Notes: generated by a model not told the origin, from the sequence alone. 64,000 bases of DNA from Providencia sp. (GCF_003533305.1 NZ_DOEH01000009.1:62001-126000); one strand, 5' to 3'; numbered from the stretch's first letter, positions 8,817 to 18,428 are shown. Program-made: numbers and translations.

Positions 8817-10112
8817 GTGAATACACAAAAATCACTTTGTATTGGTCTGTCGCTATCACCGACTTGGTTATCGACTAAGAACGAGAAAAATCAAGATGTA
8901 AATAAGGCGCTAATTCTTTCATTACCTTATTATATGAATCTAGCCAAACGTGCGGAGGTTGCAAAACTAGATTTTCTATTTCGACCTGATGCACTTTTTT
9001 TAAATATTGATATATTGAATCAATCACCGGCTTTTGGTGGTTTAGACCCTTCGATATTAATAGCCGCTATTGTACAAGAAACTGATTATATTGGTTTTAT
9101 TTCGACACTATCCACTTTATTTTATCCACCATTTATAGCAGCTAGACAATTACAGTCATTAAACTGGATAACTCAGGGACGGATAGGCTGGAATATCGTT
9201 ACTGCCTTGAAAGGCCAAGAAAACTTTGGTCAAAAAGTTTTACCTGATTCACAGGAGCGATATGAAATCGCAAAGGAGTTTACGCAAGTATTGGAAGCAC
9301 TTTGGCAAAGTTATCCGCATAGCAGCTTAGAAAATAAGGGTAGAGCGGATAGGGTTCAACAACCAATAAAACCTATTGAGCATCAAGGGCGCTTTTTTGA
9401 GGTTCAAGGCCCGTTAAATATTCCAGCTTATCCCGCTAAAATTCCTTATTTTCAAGCTGGAGCATCAGAGGCGGGGCGAGACTTTGCCGCTTCTACTGCA
9501 GACGGTATTTTTGCCGCAACCCCCGATATTGATTCTGCCATTGAATTTCGCCGTGATATTAGAGAGCGAGCGCAACAAATGGGGCGAGATGTAAATAGTA
9601 TAAGAGTATTACCTGGTTTAAGTTTTTATATAGCGGCGACACGTGAAGAAGCATATCAGTGTTTTGAACAGCAGCATACGACACCTGACTTCAACAGACA
9701 ATTTCGCTATATAGAATCATTAATTGGTATTAATTTATCGTCGTTATCCCTCGATACCATTGTAACCGAAGCGATGATCCAGACGGATTTTAATTCATCA
9801 TATAGCCAAACACATGCGCAGTTATTGCGGCGGTTTATTTGTCGTAATCAACCCACGGTTAAGGCGTTATTGGCCTCTCCAGAAGTAAATGGTTCCGCCC
9901 ATTGGCGTATTATTGGTACTGTAGATGACATGGTTAATGAAATTGAAAATTGGAGCGCTTGCCAAGCTTGCGATGGTTTTATTGCATTACCTTGTGGTTC
10001 AGAGCAATCATTAAATTTATTTCTGGAGCAAGTGATTCCGAAATTACAAGAAAAAGGACTCTTCCGACAGGATTACCAAGAACAATCGTTATGGGAAAGG
10101 TTACGAGGTTAA
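8817..10112 (+). CDS. Flavin-dependent monooxygenase, NtaA/SnaA/DszA (luciferase-like) family
   Basis: Predicted two-component monooxygenase that uses reduced FMN and oxygen. The 431-residue protein has the TIM-barrel luciferase-like layout of the NtaA/SnaA/DszA group: PDALFL near 60, a GLDPSILIAAIVQETDYIGF-like stretch, the typical QSLNWITQGRIGWNIVT, the HQGRFFEVQGPLNIP insert and FQAGASEAGRDFAA. Members oxidise chelators (nitrilotriacetate), sulfones or natural products; the substrate here is unknown. No ATG fits: GTG 8817 has AGGA nine bases upstream, while GTG 8811 and TTG 8795/8793 are alternatives. Divergent from the siderophore operon across the Fur box, which suggests an iron-related substrate. 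No flavin reductase partner is adjacent. Confidence 0.83.
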   Translation: MNTQKSLCIGLSLSPTWLSTKNEKNQDVNKALILSLPYYMNLAKRAEVAKLDFLFRPDALFLNIDILNQSPAFGGLDPSILIAAIVQETDYIGFISTLSTLFYPPFIAARQLQSLNWITQGRIGWNIVTALKGQENFGQKVLPDSQERYEIAKEFTQVLEALWQSYPHSSLENKGRADRVQQPIKPIEHQGRFFEVQGPLNIPAYPAKIPYFQAGASEAGRDFAASTADGIFAATPDIDSAIEFRRDIRERAQQMGRDVNSIRVLPGLSFYIAATREEAYQCFEQQHTTPDFNRQFRYIESLIGINLSSLSLDTIVTEAMIQTDFNSSYSQTHAQLLRRFICRNQPTVKALLASPEVNGSAHWRIIGTVDDMVNEIENWSACQACDGFIALPCGSEQSLNLFLEQVIPKLQEKGLFRQDYQEQSLWERLRG

Positions 10113-10129
10113 CCACTTATTTATGCTAA

Positions 10130-10161
10130 CAGCCCCTACGGGGCTGCTGAATTTTTAATTT
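10130..10161. terminator. Bidirectional terminator between monooxygenase and pdxK
   Basis: CAGCCCC (10130-10136) pairs with GGGGCTG (10140-10146) with a three-base loop, followed by T-rich sequence on the plus strand. The genes on both sides converge on it. Confidence 0.75.
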
Positions 10162-10165
10162 TTAT

Positions 10166-11014
10166 TTATAAAACTAATTCACTGCGACCTGTTGCAACCA
10201 TATGAATAATCGCTTGCTCAATACGCAAGCATGCCATTTTTGCAGCATCAGGAACGGATAATCCAGCGAGTAGTTGTGCTGTCAATTCTGCACCAAATAA
10301 ATCACCGGTTCCTTTTGGTGTGACAGGGTAACGTTTGTGCTGGATGACTGCGACATCTTTTTGGGTCACGCAAACCACTTCAATACTGTCATCATCAGGC
10401 TGAAATGCACTCGTAATAATAACCCATTGAGTATGGCCTTTTAATAATGAACGAGCCGCATTCACTGCATCGTCTAAATTATTTATTTCTTGACCACTTA
10501 AAGTCATCAATTCAAATCGGTTAGGTATGATCCCGGTCGCTAGGGGGATCACGGCGTCGCGATAAACATCTGCAATCTCTGGGGGAATGTAAAAACCACT
10601 GTCTTCATCCCCCATCACAGGATCAACAATAACGGGTATTGTTGGACGTAAGTCACGAACGCAAGAAAGCCAATTAGCTAAATCTTGTGCTTTTTCTTTT
10701 GAACCTAAATAGCCGGTTAAAATGGCTTTAACGCTATCCAGACTACCTCGTTCAAGAAAACCTTTTAAATAACCACGAAACCATTCACCCGGCAACTCAC
10801 CGCCATAGCAAGATGTATAGTGAGGTGTATTACTTAAAACGACAGTGGGGACAGCTGCGACTCGTAAGCCTTGTTTGCTCAATGCCGGAACTGCAATGCT
10901 ATTGCCAACACTGCCGTAAACTACTTGGGATTGGATAGACACAACATCATAAGGAAGTGGGGTAGCATCTGCGGCATTTTGAAAACTATTAGAGGTAAGA
11001 TTGAAAGTATCCAT
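10166..11014 (-). CDS. pdxK: Pyridoxine/pyridoxal/pyridoxamine kinase PdxK
   Basis: Phosphorylates B6 vitamers with ATP in the salvage route to pyridoxal 5'-phosphate. The 282-residue protein matches PdxK rather than PdxY: QSQVVYGSVGNSIAVPA, VPTVVLSNTPHY, YGGELPGEWFRGYL, DPVMGDEDSGFY, and the catalytic GTGDLFGAELTAQLL near the C-terminus (the GTGD loop with its catalytic aspartate). The frame opens at ATG 11038, but ATG 11014 has GAAGAG six bases upstream and is preferred. It stands alone, convergent with the monooxygenase gene. Confidence 0.93.
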   Translation of the reverse strand: MDTFNLTSNSFQNAADATPLPYDVVSIQSQVVYGSVGNSIAVPALSKQGLRVAAVPTVVLSNTPHYTSCYGGELPGEWFRGYLKGFLERGSLDSVKAILTGYLGSKEKAQDLANWLSCVRDLRPTIPVIVDPVMGDEDSGFYIPPEIADVYRDAVIPLATGIIPNRFELMTLSGQEINNLDDAVNAARSLLKGHTQWVIITSAFQPDDDSIEVVCVTQKDVAVIQHKRYPVTPKGTGDLFGAELTAQLLAGLSVPDAAKMACLRIEQAIIHMVATGRSELVL

Positions 11015-11344
11015 TTGTTTCTCTTCGGTGTATCTCATTCATATAACTCTATAAGAATCTGGTTCGTTTAAGTTGTCAATGGCAAACATGAGAATCGAGA
11101 TCCATATGGCTTTTACAGCATAAAAAAGGGAAAAAACGATTTTTTTTACTCAAAACGTCGAGCAGAAAATGTCATTATTATGGTTGGTTATTCGTATTTC
11201 ATCTCATGATTCAATGGTTTGTTTGTATGTTAATGAATAATTATGCACTATATTATGCATTCTTTTTTGTGATATAAAAAATGTTTGTATTCATTGACTT
11301 AATGAAAATGGCATGCTAAAAATAGCAGGTAATCATTAATCAAC

Positions 11345-11539
11345 ATGAGGGTTCGGAGTAAATTGGATGGATGTCCATCTGATGAAATGAATAAGATATC
11401 ATGCTTAGCTCAACTAGCGGCAAGATCAATAAGTCACAAAAAAGAACGTCACATAAGCTTTTCCTTTCAGCTATCCTTTCCAGTGAGCATTACTGGTGTG
11501 GTGCATTATAGCGTCTCTCTCTTATATTCATTCTGCTGA
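11345..11539 (+). CDS. Possible upstream small ORF in the mdtJI leader
   Basis: A 64-codon frame beginning at ATG 11345 (or ATG 11387) and ending 130 bases before mdtJ. In E. coli a small upstream ORF (mdtU) in the mdtJI leader mediates polyamine control, so a leader peptide here is plausible. I cannot align this frame to MdtU, and the ribosome binding site is weak, so it may be chance. The rest of 11039-11669 holds no other supported gene and must carry the mdtJI and pdxK promoters. Confidence 0.25.
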   Translation: MRVRSKLDGCPSDEMNKISCLAQLAARSISHKKERHISFSFQLSFPVSITGVVHYSVSLLYSFC

Positions 11540-11669
11540 ATAAAATCAGCAACTCGTTGTTATCGATTGAATTTATTAACAACTTTGCGGCTAGAGAATT
11601 AACTTAATTGTGAGTTTTATCTGTATAAAAAACAGACTAGCGTATGGTTGTGCTCAGAGGGACTATATA

Positions 11670-12098
11670 ATGATTTATTGGATATTTTTAGCATTAGCTA
11701 TCGTTACGGAAGTTATCGGTACATTATCAATGAAACATGCCAGTGTTAGTGGTGATTTCACCGGAATGGCGGTCATGTATGTGATGATAGCGACATCTTA
11801 TGTTTTATTAGCTATTGCAGTAAAAAAAGTAGCGCTCGGTGTGGCTTACGCATTGTGGGAAGGATTTGGTATTTTATTGATCACCACATTCAGTGTGATG
11901 TGGTTTGGTGAGTCTTTATCGCCAATGAAAATTGGTGGATTAGTATTACTGATCACTGGTATTGGATTGATTAAATCAGGAACGAAAAAAGCAACCGTGC
12001 GCGGTTCTGCGCAAAAAGTAAAACAAGTGGCAGAACACGCAGTAAATGTTGCAAAATCAGGGGCTTTACCACGTAGTGAAGCCAAGTCGGAGGCGTAA
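11670..12098 (+). CDS. mdtJ: Spermidine exporter subunit MdtJ (SMR family)
   Basis: Small multidrug-resistance-type inner-membrane protein of 142 residues. It works as a heterodimer with MdtI to export spermidine. Four membrane helices are visible. The diagnostic stretches [17 protein letters not shown] (with the essential membrane glutamate) and [17 protein letters not shown] match MdtJ. The frame is open from a GTG at 11610, but ATG 11670 has AGAGGGAC upstream and aligns with the family start. The C-terminal tail of about 35 polar residues is longer than in E. coli. mdtI starts two bases after the stop. Confidence 0.93.
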   Translation: MIYWIFLALAIVTEVIGTLSMKHASVSGDFTGMAVMYVMIATSYVLLAIAVKKVALGVAYALWEGFGILLITTFSVMWFGESLSPMKIGGLVLLITGIGLIKSGTKKATVRGSAQKVKQVAEHAVNVAKSGALPRSEAKSEA

Positions 12099-12100
12099 TC

Positions 12101-12433
12101 ATGGCCAGTCAATTTGAGTGGTGGCATGCAGCGTTTTTGATTTTAGCTGTAGTGTTAGAGATTATTGCGAACATTTTTTTAAAAATGTCTAATGGTTTTA
12201 AACGCTATTGGTTGGGTATTCTCTCTTTAGTTGCAGTACTTGGTGCATTTAGCTCATTGGCACAAGCAGTAAAAGGAATTGAATTATCAATTGCTTATGC
12301 ACTTTGGGGTGCTTTCGGTATTATTGCAACGGTTGCTGCTGGTTGGATTTTGTTTAACCAGCGCCTCAACTATAAAGGTTGGGGGGGTATCGTACTGATG
12401 TTAGTGGGTATGGTATTGATAAAAATGTCTTAG
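12101..12433 (+). CDS. mdtI: Spermidine exporter subunit MdtI (SMR family)
   Basis: The 110-residue partner of MdtJ (E. coli 109), with four membrane segments. It carries the SMR motif [17 protein letters not shown] with the conserved intramembrane glutamate, and [15 protein letters not shown]. Co-transcribed and probably translationally coupled with mdtJ (two-base gap). Confidence 0.94.
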   Translation: MASQFEWWHAAFLILAVVLEIIANIFLKMSNGFKRYWLGILSLVAVLGAFSSLAQAVKGIELSIAYALWGAFGIIATVAAGWILFNQRLNYKGWGGIVLMLVGMVLIKMS

Positions 12434-12502
12434 TTCACAATATATCAAGTAATTACAATAAATTGATATACCTATCACTAAAACCAAGTGACATTATAAG
12501 CA

Positions 12503-12535
12503 CAAAAAAAGCTTCTTTTTAAAGAAGCTTTTTTA
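12503..12535. terminator. Bidirectional terminator mdtI / yoaB
   Basis: AAAAAAGCTTCTTT and AAAGAAGCTTTTTT form a compact stem with T runs on both strands, between the convergent mdtI and yoaB genes. Confidence 0.85.
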
Positions 12536-12554
12536 TTGATAATTTTTAAATCAA

Positions 12555-12902
12555 TTAGTTAACTGCCGCAATGATTTTGATTTCAACTTTGTATTCAGGT
12601 TTCATCAATGTGGCTTCAACAGTACAGCGCACAGGAGCGCTACCAGCAACAACCCATGCATCCCAAGCTTGATTCATTCCAGAAAAATCAGCTTTGTTAG
12701 CAAGAAAAATGGTTGCATCTAAGATCTTACTCTTATCAGAACCAACTCGTTCTAACATGATATCAATCGCTGCCAATGTATTGGTTGTTTGCGCAATAAT
12801 GTCGGCATCTAAATTTTCAGGGACGCTAGTGTAATAGATAACATCGTTGTGAATAACGGCTTCAGACCAACGGTTGTCGGGGTCAATACGTTTAATCGTC
12901 AT
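12555..12902 (-). CDS. yoaB: RidA-family protein YoaB
   Basis: The 115-residue single-domain protein matches E. coli YoaB (114 aa) nearly end to end: WSEAVIHNDVIYYTSVPENLDADIIAQTTNTL, ILDATIFLANK, and APVRCTVEATLMKPEYKVEIKI, which holds the conserved arginine of RidA enamine/imine deaminases. Members destroy reactive enamine/imine intermediates, but YoaB's own substrate is not established. Divergent from yoaA, as in E. coli. Confidence 0.93.
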   Translation of the reverse strand: MTIKRIDPDNRWSEAVIHNDVIYYTSVPENLDADIIAQTTNTLAAIDIMLERVGSDKSKILDATIFLANKADFSGMNQAWDAWVVAGSAPVRCTVEATLMKPEYKVEIKIIAAVN

Positions 12903-13054
12903 GGTTTTTCCTTATAATTAAAGCTAATCAAGGATATCAGTTTGCTAATGTGATGAACATTGGTTCTATTCATGAAAATATAATTAGCTCAGCAGCCAAA
13001 GCCAACTCATGGTAAAGTGAGTGACTTTTTATTGTATAATTGACGGATTTTTTA

Positions 13055-14980
13055 GTGCACGATGACTTTTCTGCAAATGGCTTTCTAGCTAGAACAATCC
13101 CCGGATTTCAACCTCGAGCCGCACAGGTCACCATGTCCAATGCGGTGACTGAATCAATTGATGCGCAAAATGTGCTGGTGGCTGAAGCGGGAACAGGTAC
13201 AGGCAAAACTTATGCTTATCTTGTGCCTGCATTACGTTCGGGTAAAAAAGTGATTGTTTCCACAGGATCAAAGGCACTACAAGACCAGCTCTATCACCGA
13301 GACCTGCCGACAATTATTGATGCGATGAATTACACGGGACGTACCGCTTTATTGAAAGGGCGCTCTAACTATCTTTGTCTCGAAAGACTCGATCAGCAAT
13401 CGTTGGGTGGCGGAAGCCTTGAGCCTGAAATTCTTTCGGCTGTTGTGAGATTGCGTAGTTGGTCGATAGAATCAGAACTTGGAGACACCAGCACTTGCCA
13501 TGATATTGCGGAAGATAGCCCTGTCTGGCCATTGGTTACTAGCACTAACGATAATTGCTTAGGTAGTGATTGCCCTAGGTATCAAGAATGTTTTGTGTTA
13601 AAAGCCCGCAGAAAGGCGCTTGAAGCTGATATTGTAGTGGTCAATCATCACTTATTTATGGCAGATAGAGTCGTTAAAGACACTGGATTTGGTGAGTTAA
13701 TTCCACAAGCAGATGTGATGATCTTTGATGAGGCCCACCAAATACCCGATATTGCGAGCCAATATTTTGGACAGCAACTCAGTAGCCGACAATTGCTCGA
13801 TCTCGCTCGTGATATGGTTATAACTTATCGGACTGAATTAAAAGATCAGGTCCAATTGCAAAAAAGTGCGGATAGGCTGACACAAAGTACCCTTGATTTT
13901 AGGATTAACCTTGGGGAAAACAGTTTTCGCGGAAACTTGCGTGATTTACTCAAACAATCGGTAGTTCAGCGTGCATTAACCTTACTCGACGATGCTTTAG
14001 AGCTCTGTTATGAAGTTATTAAAACTTCACTCGGACGTTCACAATCATTAGATTCGATATTTGAACGAGTCACAATTTATCGTAATAGGCTCAATCGACT
14101 TAAAGATGTCACTATTCCAGGCTATAGCTACTGGTTTGAAAGTTATGGTCGCCATTTTCTATTAGCGTTAACGCCTTTAACTGTTGCGGATAAATTCAGT
14201 GAAATGATAGCAAATACACCAGCAAGTTGGGTATTTACGTCAGCAACGCTGTCAGTGAATGATAAACTGAGCCATTTTACGGATAGGCTTGGATTAAAAT
14301 CAGCCAAAACATTGTTACTGGCAAGCCCCTTTGATTTTGCGAGCCAAACCTTGCTTTGTGTTCCGCGTTTTGCACCGGAACCGAATCAAAGAGGCAGCGC
14401 ACAAAAGCTTGCGACTATGCTCAGACCATTGATTGAAAAAAATGGTGGGCGTTGCTTTTTTCTTTGTACCTCCCATTTAATGATGCGGGAATTAGCGGAA
14501 GAGTTTAAATCGACCTTAACCTTGCCTGTATTAATGCAGGGGGAAAGCAGTAAAAATAAATTGTTATCCCAATTTATTGCAGCGGGTAATGCTGTTTTAG
14601 TGGCAACCAGTAGTTTTTGGGAAGGGGTTGACGTGAGAGGTGACAGATTAAGCTGTGTCATTATTGATAAACTTCCATTTACTGCACCGGATGATCCATT
14701 ATTACGCGCTAGAATTGAAGATTGTGAATTACGCGGTGGCGATCCTTTTGCTGATGTACAATTACCTGATGCCGTCATCACCTTAAAGCAGGGGGTAGGT
14801 CGCTTGATCCGAGATACTAGTGACTATGGTGTCATTGTTATTTGTGATAATCGATTGGTTACTCGGCCGTATGGTGAGGTTTTTTTGACGAGCCTACCAC
14901 CGTCACCTCGAACTAGAAGTTTAACTAAAGCAATTGAATTCCTAGAAAAAAAAAGAAAGCAGGTTAATAACAAAAGTTGA
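13055..14980 (+). CDS. yoaA: Iron-sulfur DNA helicase YoaA (XPD/DinG family)
   Basis: Superfamily 2 5'-3' DNA helicase involved in repair of stalled replication forks; in E. coli it pairs with the clamp-loader subunit HolC (chi). The 641-residue protein has Walker A AEAGTGTGKT near residue 47, the iron-sulfur cysteines around NDNCLGSDCPRYQECF, box II DEAH (MIFDEAHQ) and the C-terminal QGVGRLIRD motif VI. No ATG fits: GTG 13055 has GGA eight bases upstream and matches the E. coli N-terminus, while TTG 13040 would add five codons. tsaB follows, as in E. coli. Confidence 0.94.
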   Translation: MHDDFSANGFLARTIPGFQPRAAQVTMSNAVTESIDAQNVLVAEAGTGTGKTYAYLVPALRSGKKVIVSTGSKALQDQLYHRDLPTIIDAMNYTGRTALLKGRSNYLCLERLDQQSLGGGSLEPEILSAVVRLRSWSIESELGDTSTCHDIAEDSPVWPLVTSTNDNCLGSDCPRYQECFVLKARRKALEADIVVVNHHLFMADRVVKDTGFGELIPQADVMIFDEAHQIPDIASQYFGQQLSSRQLLDLARDMVITYRTELKDQVQLQKSADRLTQSTLDFRINLGENSFRGNLRDLLKQSVVQRALTLLDDALELCYEVIKTSLGRSQSLDSIFERVTIYRNRLNRLKDVTIPGYSYWFESYGRHFLLALTPLTVADKFSEMIANTPASWVFTSATLSVNDKLSHFTDRLGLKSAKTLLLASPFDFASQTLLCVPRFAPEPNQRGSAQKLATMLRPLIEKNGGRCFFLCTSHLMMRELAEEFKSTLTLPVLMQGESSKNKLLSQFIAAGNAVLVATSSFWEGVDVRGDRLSCVIIDKLPFTAPDDPLLRARIEDCELRGGDPFADVQLPDAVITLKQGVGRLIRDTSDYGVIVICDNRLVTRPYGEVFLTSLPPSPRTRSLTKAIEFLEKKRKQVNNKS

Positions 14981-15097
14981 ATCAACGGGTTATCGTTTTT
15001 CTGCTATTGAATTGTTAGTTTATGCTACTATAATTGCTCTCTTTCAGGTTGCTACTGATGTGGCAACAAAAATTTATTAATTTGCCGGAGTTCAGGC

Positions 15098-15796
15098 ATG
15101 TCGAGTCGTATTCTCGCTGTCGATACAGCAACAGAAGCATGTTCAGTCGCACTTTTGTGTGATGGTGAAATTATTTCACGTTTTGCTATTTCTCCTCGTG
15201 AACATACCCAAAAAATACTGCCAATGGTGGCAGAGGTATTAGCACAAGCTGAAATGAAGTTAAATCAATTGGATGCGTTAGCTTTTGGTCGCGGTCCTGG
15301 GAGCTTTACTGGCGTAAGAATTGGTGTTGGTATTGCACAAGGGCTCGCATTGGGGGCTGACTTACCGATGATTGGGGTTTCATCTTTAATGACCCTAGCA
15401 CAAGGCGCTTTTCGTGTAAGTGGACATTCTAATGTGTTAACCGCCATTGATGCACGTATGTCAGAAATTTATTGCGCACAATATCAGCGTACAGCAGACG
15501 GTTTTTGGCAGGGTGAAGAAACTGAAGCAGTTCTTATCCCTGATGACTTTAAAGTTAAGTTTGCTCAGTTAACAGGGCAATGGGGTCATGCAGGTACAGG
15601 TTGGGAAGCTTATCCACAGTTACTCGTTGATAACTCACAAATTACTGATAGCAATGTCTCCTTACCTGATGCACAAGATATGTTACCAATCGCTGCACAA
15701 CTATGGTTAGCAGGTGCTGTTATCGCGGTTGAGGATGTCGAACCAACTTACTTACGTAACGAAATTACGTGGAAGAAATTGCCTGGACGAGAGTAA
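15098..15796 (+). CDS. tsaB: tRNA threonylcarbamoyladenosine biosynthesis protein TsaB
   Basis: The 232-residue partner of TsaD/TsaE in making t6A37 of ANN-decoding tRNAs in the cytosol; it is an inactive paralogue that scaffolds TsaD. It shows the ASKHA-type opening [15 protein letters not shown], then [14 protein letters not shown] and [26 protein letters not shown] 15098 has GGAG upstream. Essential in most bacteria. The yoaA-tsaB-slp order is the enterobacterial one. Confidence 0.95.
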   Translation: MSSRILAVDTATEACSVALLCDGEIISRFAISPREHTQKILPMVAEVLAQAEMKLNQLDALAFGRGPGSFTGVRIGVGIAQGLALGADLPMIGVSSLMTLAQGAFRVSGHSNVLTAIDARMSEIYCAQYQRTADGFWQGEETEAVLIPDDFKVKFAQLTGQWGHAGTGWEAYPQLLVDNSQITDSNVSLPDAQDMLPIAAQLWLAGAVIAVEDVEPTYLRNEITWKKLPGRE

Positions 15797-15820
15797 TGTT
15801 TATCTCGTTTGCCTAATTTG

Positions 15821-15850
15821 AGTTGTAGTTGATGGAACTACAACTTTTGG
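15821..15850 (+). terminator. Intrinsic terminator after tsaB
   Basis: AGTTGTAGTT (15821-15830) pairs with AACTACAACT (15836-15845), loop GATGG, followed by TTTT. It ends the yoaA-tsaB unit. Confidence 0.75.
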
Positions 15851-16239
15851 GTTGAGCTTATAATTAAATACATAAAGTTATATGACTAATTTGCTCTTCT
15901 TTTAATTATTCAAATCACTTTTTATTTAGTTGTTAATTAATACATCTTATTAATTAAGATGCGGAGTCATTATAAAGTAAATCAATACGCCGATAAATAG
16001 GCATTAATTGAGTTGAGATAATCTTTAGCGAAAATGAATGATAACGTGATGAATCATTTGTTAATCTACTCCAATTAAGAATAAAAGCATTTAAAGTAGA
16101 GAATAGGAATAAATTTACTTTATTCCTCAGCTGTGATTAAACTAGTAGCGTATTAATTTAACATATAATGTTATGGAATTTTAATTTCGTGTTATTATTA
16201 TAGATAGCAATTTATAATACAGCTAATCGGAGGTGGTGA
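15851..16239. promoter_or_regulatory. AT-rich leader of the slp-family gene with a dyad
   Basis: No gene is seen here. A dyad GGAATAAA-N5-TTTATTCC lies at 16106-16126, and a TATAAT-like -10 at 16213-16218 is 22 bases before the slp ATG with no good -35. The ribosome binding site GGAGG is clear. The dyad may be an operator, but no regulator can be named. Confidence 0.4.
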
Positions 16240-16836
16240 ATGAAAAAACAATTAAACTACCGCTCTGCGCTTAAAGGCATTTTAATTGCAGGCGCATTAG
16301 CATTAACGGGTTGTGTATCGATACCTGCGTCTATCCAAGGAACGGTACCGAATCCGACAGATAATTTAACTTCAGTCCAAAACGCACCAGAGATGTACAT
16401 TGGTCAGGAAGCGCGCTTTGGCGGTAAAGTGCTCTCAGTTTATAATGAGCCAGCCAGAACGCGATTAGAAATCGCTGTGATGACACTGAATAAGTATGAT
16501 GGCTCTCCTGAATTAAACTCAGCTTCAGTAGGGCGAATCTATGCTTACCTTAATGGTTTCCTTGAACCAAATGATTTTAATAACCGTTATGTGACTGTAG
16601 TGGGTAAAATCACTGGAGAACAACAAGGTAAAGTCGGCCAAGTTCCATATAAATATGTGACGATGAATGCGACAGGTTTCCAACGCTGGAATATTGCGCA
16701 AAGTGTCATGTTACCGCCGTCAGGTCCTTGGGGTTATGGATATTACGGTGACCCGTACTATTATAATCATCCATGGGGTTGGGGTTATGGCTATCCAGGT
16801 GGTCCCGCACAGGTGCAAACCTACTTAACCGAATGA
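16240..16836 (+). CDS. Slp-family outer-membrane lipoprotein (YeaY-like)
   Basis: Predicted outer-membrane lipoprotein of 198 residues. The signal peptide ends in lipobox LTGC with the lipidated Cys at 25. The Slp domain follows (IGQEARFGGKVLSVYNEPARTRLEI and YVTVVGKITGEQQGKVG). The last 35 residues are unusually rich in Gly, Tyr, Trp and Pro. It matches YeaY, which sits next to tsaB in E. coli; Slp proteins are induced by starvation or stress and their biochemical role is unknown. Confidence 0.9.
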   Translation: MKKQLNYRSALKGILIAGALALTGCVSIPASIQGTVPNPTDNLTSVQNAPEMYIGQEARFGGKVLSVYNEPARTRLEIAVMTLNKYDGSPELNSASVGRIYAYLNGFLEPNDFNNRYVTVVGKITGEQQGKVGQVPYKYVTMNATGFQRWNIAQSVMLPPSGPWGYGYYGDPYYYNHPWGWGYGYPGGPAQVQTYLTE

Positions 16837-16871
16837 TTGAATATTAATTTTAATCATATTGGCTGATATCA

Positions 16872-16910
16872 AAGAAACCTCATGTAATTGCATGGGGTTT
16901 CTTACTTTTG
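16872..16910 (+). terminator. Intrinsic terminator after slp-family gene
   Basis: AAGAAACCTCATG (16872-16884) pairs with CATGGGGTTTCTT (16891-16903) with one G-U pair, followed by a T-rich tract. Confidence 0.8.
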
Positions 16911-17054
16911 TCTTATGGAATGTTAATGATGATGAGTAGCAGACTGATATCATCGTTAATTTAGTCATGAAATGAAACTTCCTCACGACATAACAAGGAA
17001 GTAATAGTATCATTACCAGTCATTCGTCTTTTTATTTTATTCGGAATTTTCATT

Positions 17055-18428
17055 GTGACCTCATTTGCTGAACTTAACGCACTTCCTGCGGAACAACTTT
17101 CAAACCTTAATGAACTCGGTTATCTCACTATGACCCCAGTTCAAGCTGCGGCGTTGCCCGCTATTCTTGCAGGAAAAGATGTTCGTGCTCAAGCAAAAAC
17201 TGGTAGTGGGAAAACTGCTGCTTTTGGTTTGGGTCTGTTGCAGCGCATTGATGCTAAGCAATTTAATACTCAATCGCTAGTGTTGTGCCCAACTCGTGAA
17301 CTTGCCGATCAGGTTGCCAATGAATTACGCCGTTTAGCACGTTACATACCTAATATCAAAATATTGACCCTGTGCGGTGGTGTTCCATTTAGTATTCAAC
17401 GCGATTCGTTGAATCATGCAGCTCACATTATTGTGGCTACGCCGGGTAGATTACTTGATCACTTAAAAAGACAAACGGTTAATCTAGATGCTTTGCAAAC
17501 ATTAGTATTAGATGAAGCTGACCGTATGTTAGATATGGGTTTCTTTGATGCTATTGACGAGGTGATTGCAAATGCACCGGCTGAGCGTCAAACTTTACTA
17601 TTTTCTGCCACATGGCCTGAGGCCATTACAGCGATCAGCCAGCGCATTCAACATGACCCATTAACTATTGAAATTAACTCAGTAGATGAGTTACCTGCGG
17701 TTGAACAGCAATTTTATGAAGTATCACGCAATGGTAAAATAGATTTACTACAAAAATTATTGAGCCGTGATCAACCGGCCTCATGCGTAGTGTTCTGTAA
17801 TACCAAAAAAGATTGCCAAGAAGTCTTCGATGCTTTGAATGATAGCCATCAAAGCGTACTTGCACTACATGGTGATATGGAACAGCGCGATCGTGACCAA
17901 ACATTAGTACGTTTTGCTAATGGTAGCAGCCGTGTGCTAGTGGCTACAGATGTTGCTTCACGTGGGCTTGATATTAAAGCATTAGAAATGGTGATTAACT
18001 ACGAACTGTCATGGGATCCTGAAGTTCATGTTCACCGTATTGGTCGTACTGCTCGTGCTGGTGAAAGTGGTTTAGCAATTAGCCTTTGTGCTCCGGGTGA
18101 AGCTCAACGTGCAAATGTGTTAGAAGAAATGCTAAATATGAAACTTAACTGGCTACCAGTGCCAACAGGCTTACAGATTACACCACTGGAAGCGACGATG
18201 GCGACTCTGTGCATTGATGGTGGTAAGAAAGCTAAAATGCGTGCAGGTGACATTTTAGGTGCACTGACAGGTGATGTAGGCCTAGATGGAGCCGATATTG
18301 GTAAAATTGTTTTACACCCAATGCATGCTTATGTCGCAGTAAAACAATCTGTGGCGGCAAGTGCATGGAAAAAACTACAGCAAGGCAAAATTAAAGGCAA
18401 AACAGTAAAAGCGAGATTGCTTAAGTAG
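17055..18428 (+). CDS. dbpA: ATP-dependent RNA helicase DbpA
   Basis: DEAD-box helicase activated by hairpin 92 of 23S rRNA and acting in large-subunit assembly. The 457-residue protein has the Q motif near MTPVQ, Walker A AKTGSGKT (47-54), DEAD (about 153-156), SAT, and HRIGRTARAG. The C-terminal RNA-binding domain (GDILGALTGDVGLDGADIGKI) distinguishes DbpA from other family members. The start is GTG 17055, aligning with the E. coli N-terminus; no better ATG exists. Flanked by terminators, so probably monocistronic. Confidence 0.95.
   Translation: MTSFAELNALPAEQLSNLNELGYLTMTPVQAAALPAILAGKDVRAQAKTGSGKTAAFGLGLLQRIDAKQFNTQSLVLCPTRELADQVANELRRLARYIPNIKILTLCGGVPFSIQRDSLNHAAHIIVATPGRLLDHLKRQTVNLDALQTLVLDEADRMLDMGFFDAIDEVIANAPAERQTLLFSATWPEAITAISQRIQHDPLTIEINSVDELPAVEQQFYEVSRNGKIDLLQKLLSRDQPASCVVFCNTKKDCQEVFDALNDSHQSVLALHGDMEQRDRDQTLVRFANGSSRVLVATDVASRGLDIKALEMVINYELSWDPEVHVHRIGRTARAGESGLAISLCAPGEAQRANVLEEMLNMKLNWLPVPTGLQITPLEATMATLCIDGGKKAKMRAGDILGALTGDVGLDGADIGKIVLHPMHAYVAVKQSVAASAWKKLQQGKIKGKTVKARLLK

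Noticed and set aside
10166..11014. PdxY instead of PdxK
   Set aside because: The motifs SQVVYGSVGNSIAVPA, LSNTPHY and GELPGEWF are those of PdxK; PdxY has a different N-terminal region.
14386..14781. 131-codon minus-strand frame inside yoaA
   Set aside because: Antisense to conserved helicase motifs; no start signal or recognisable protein features.
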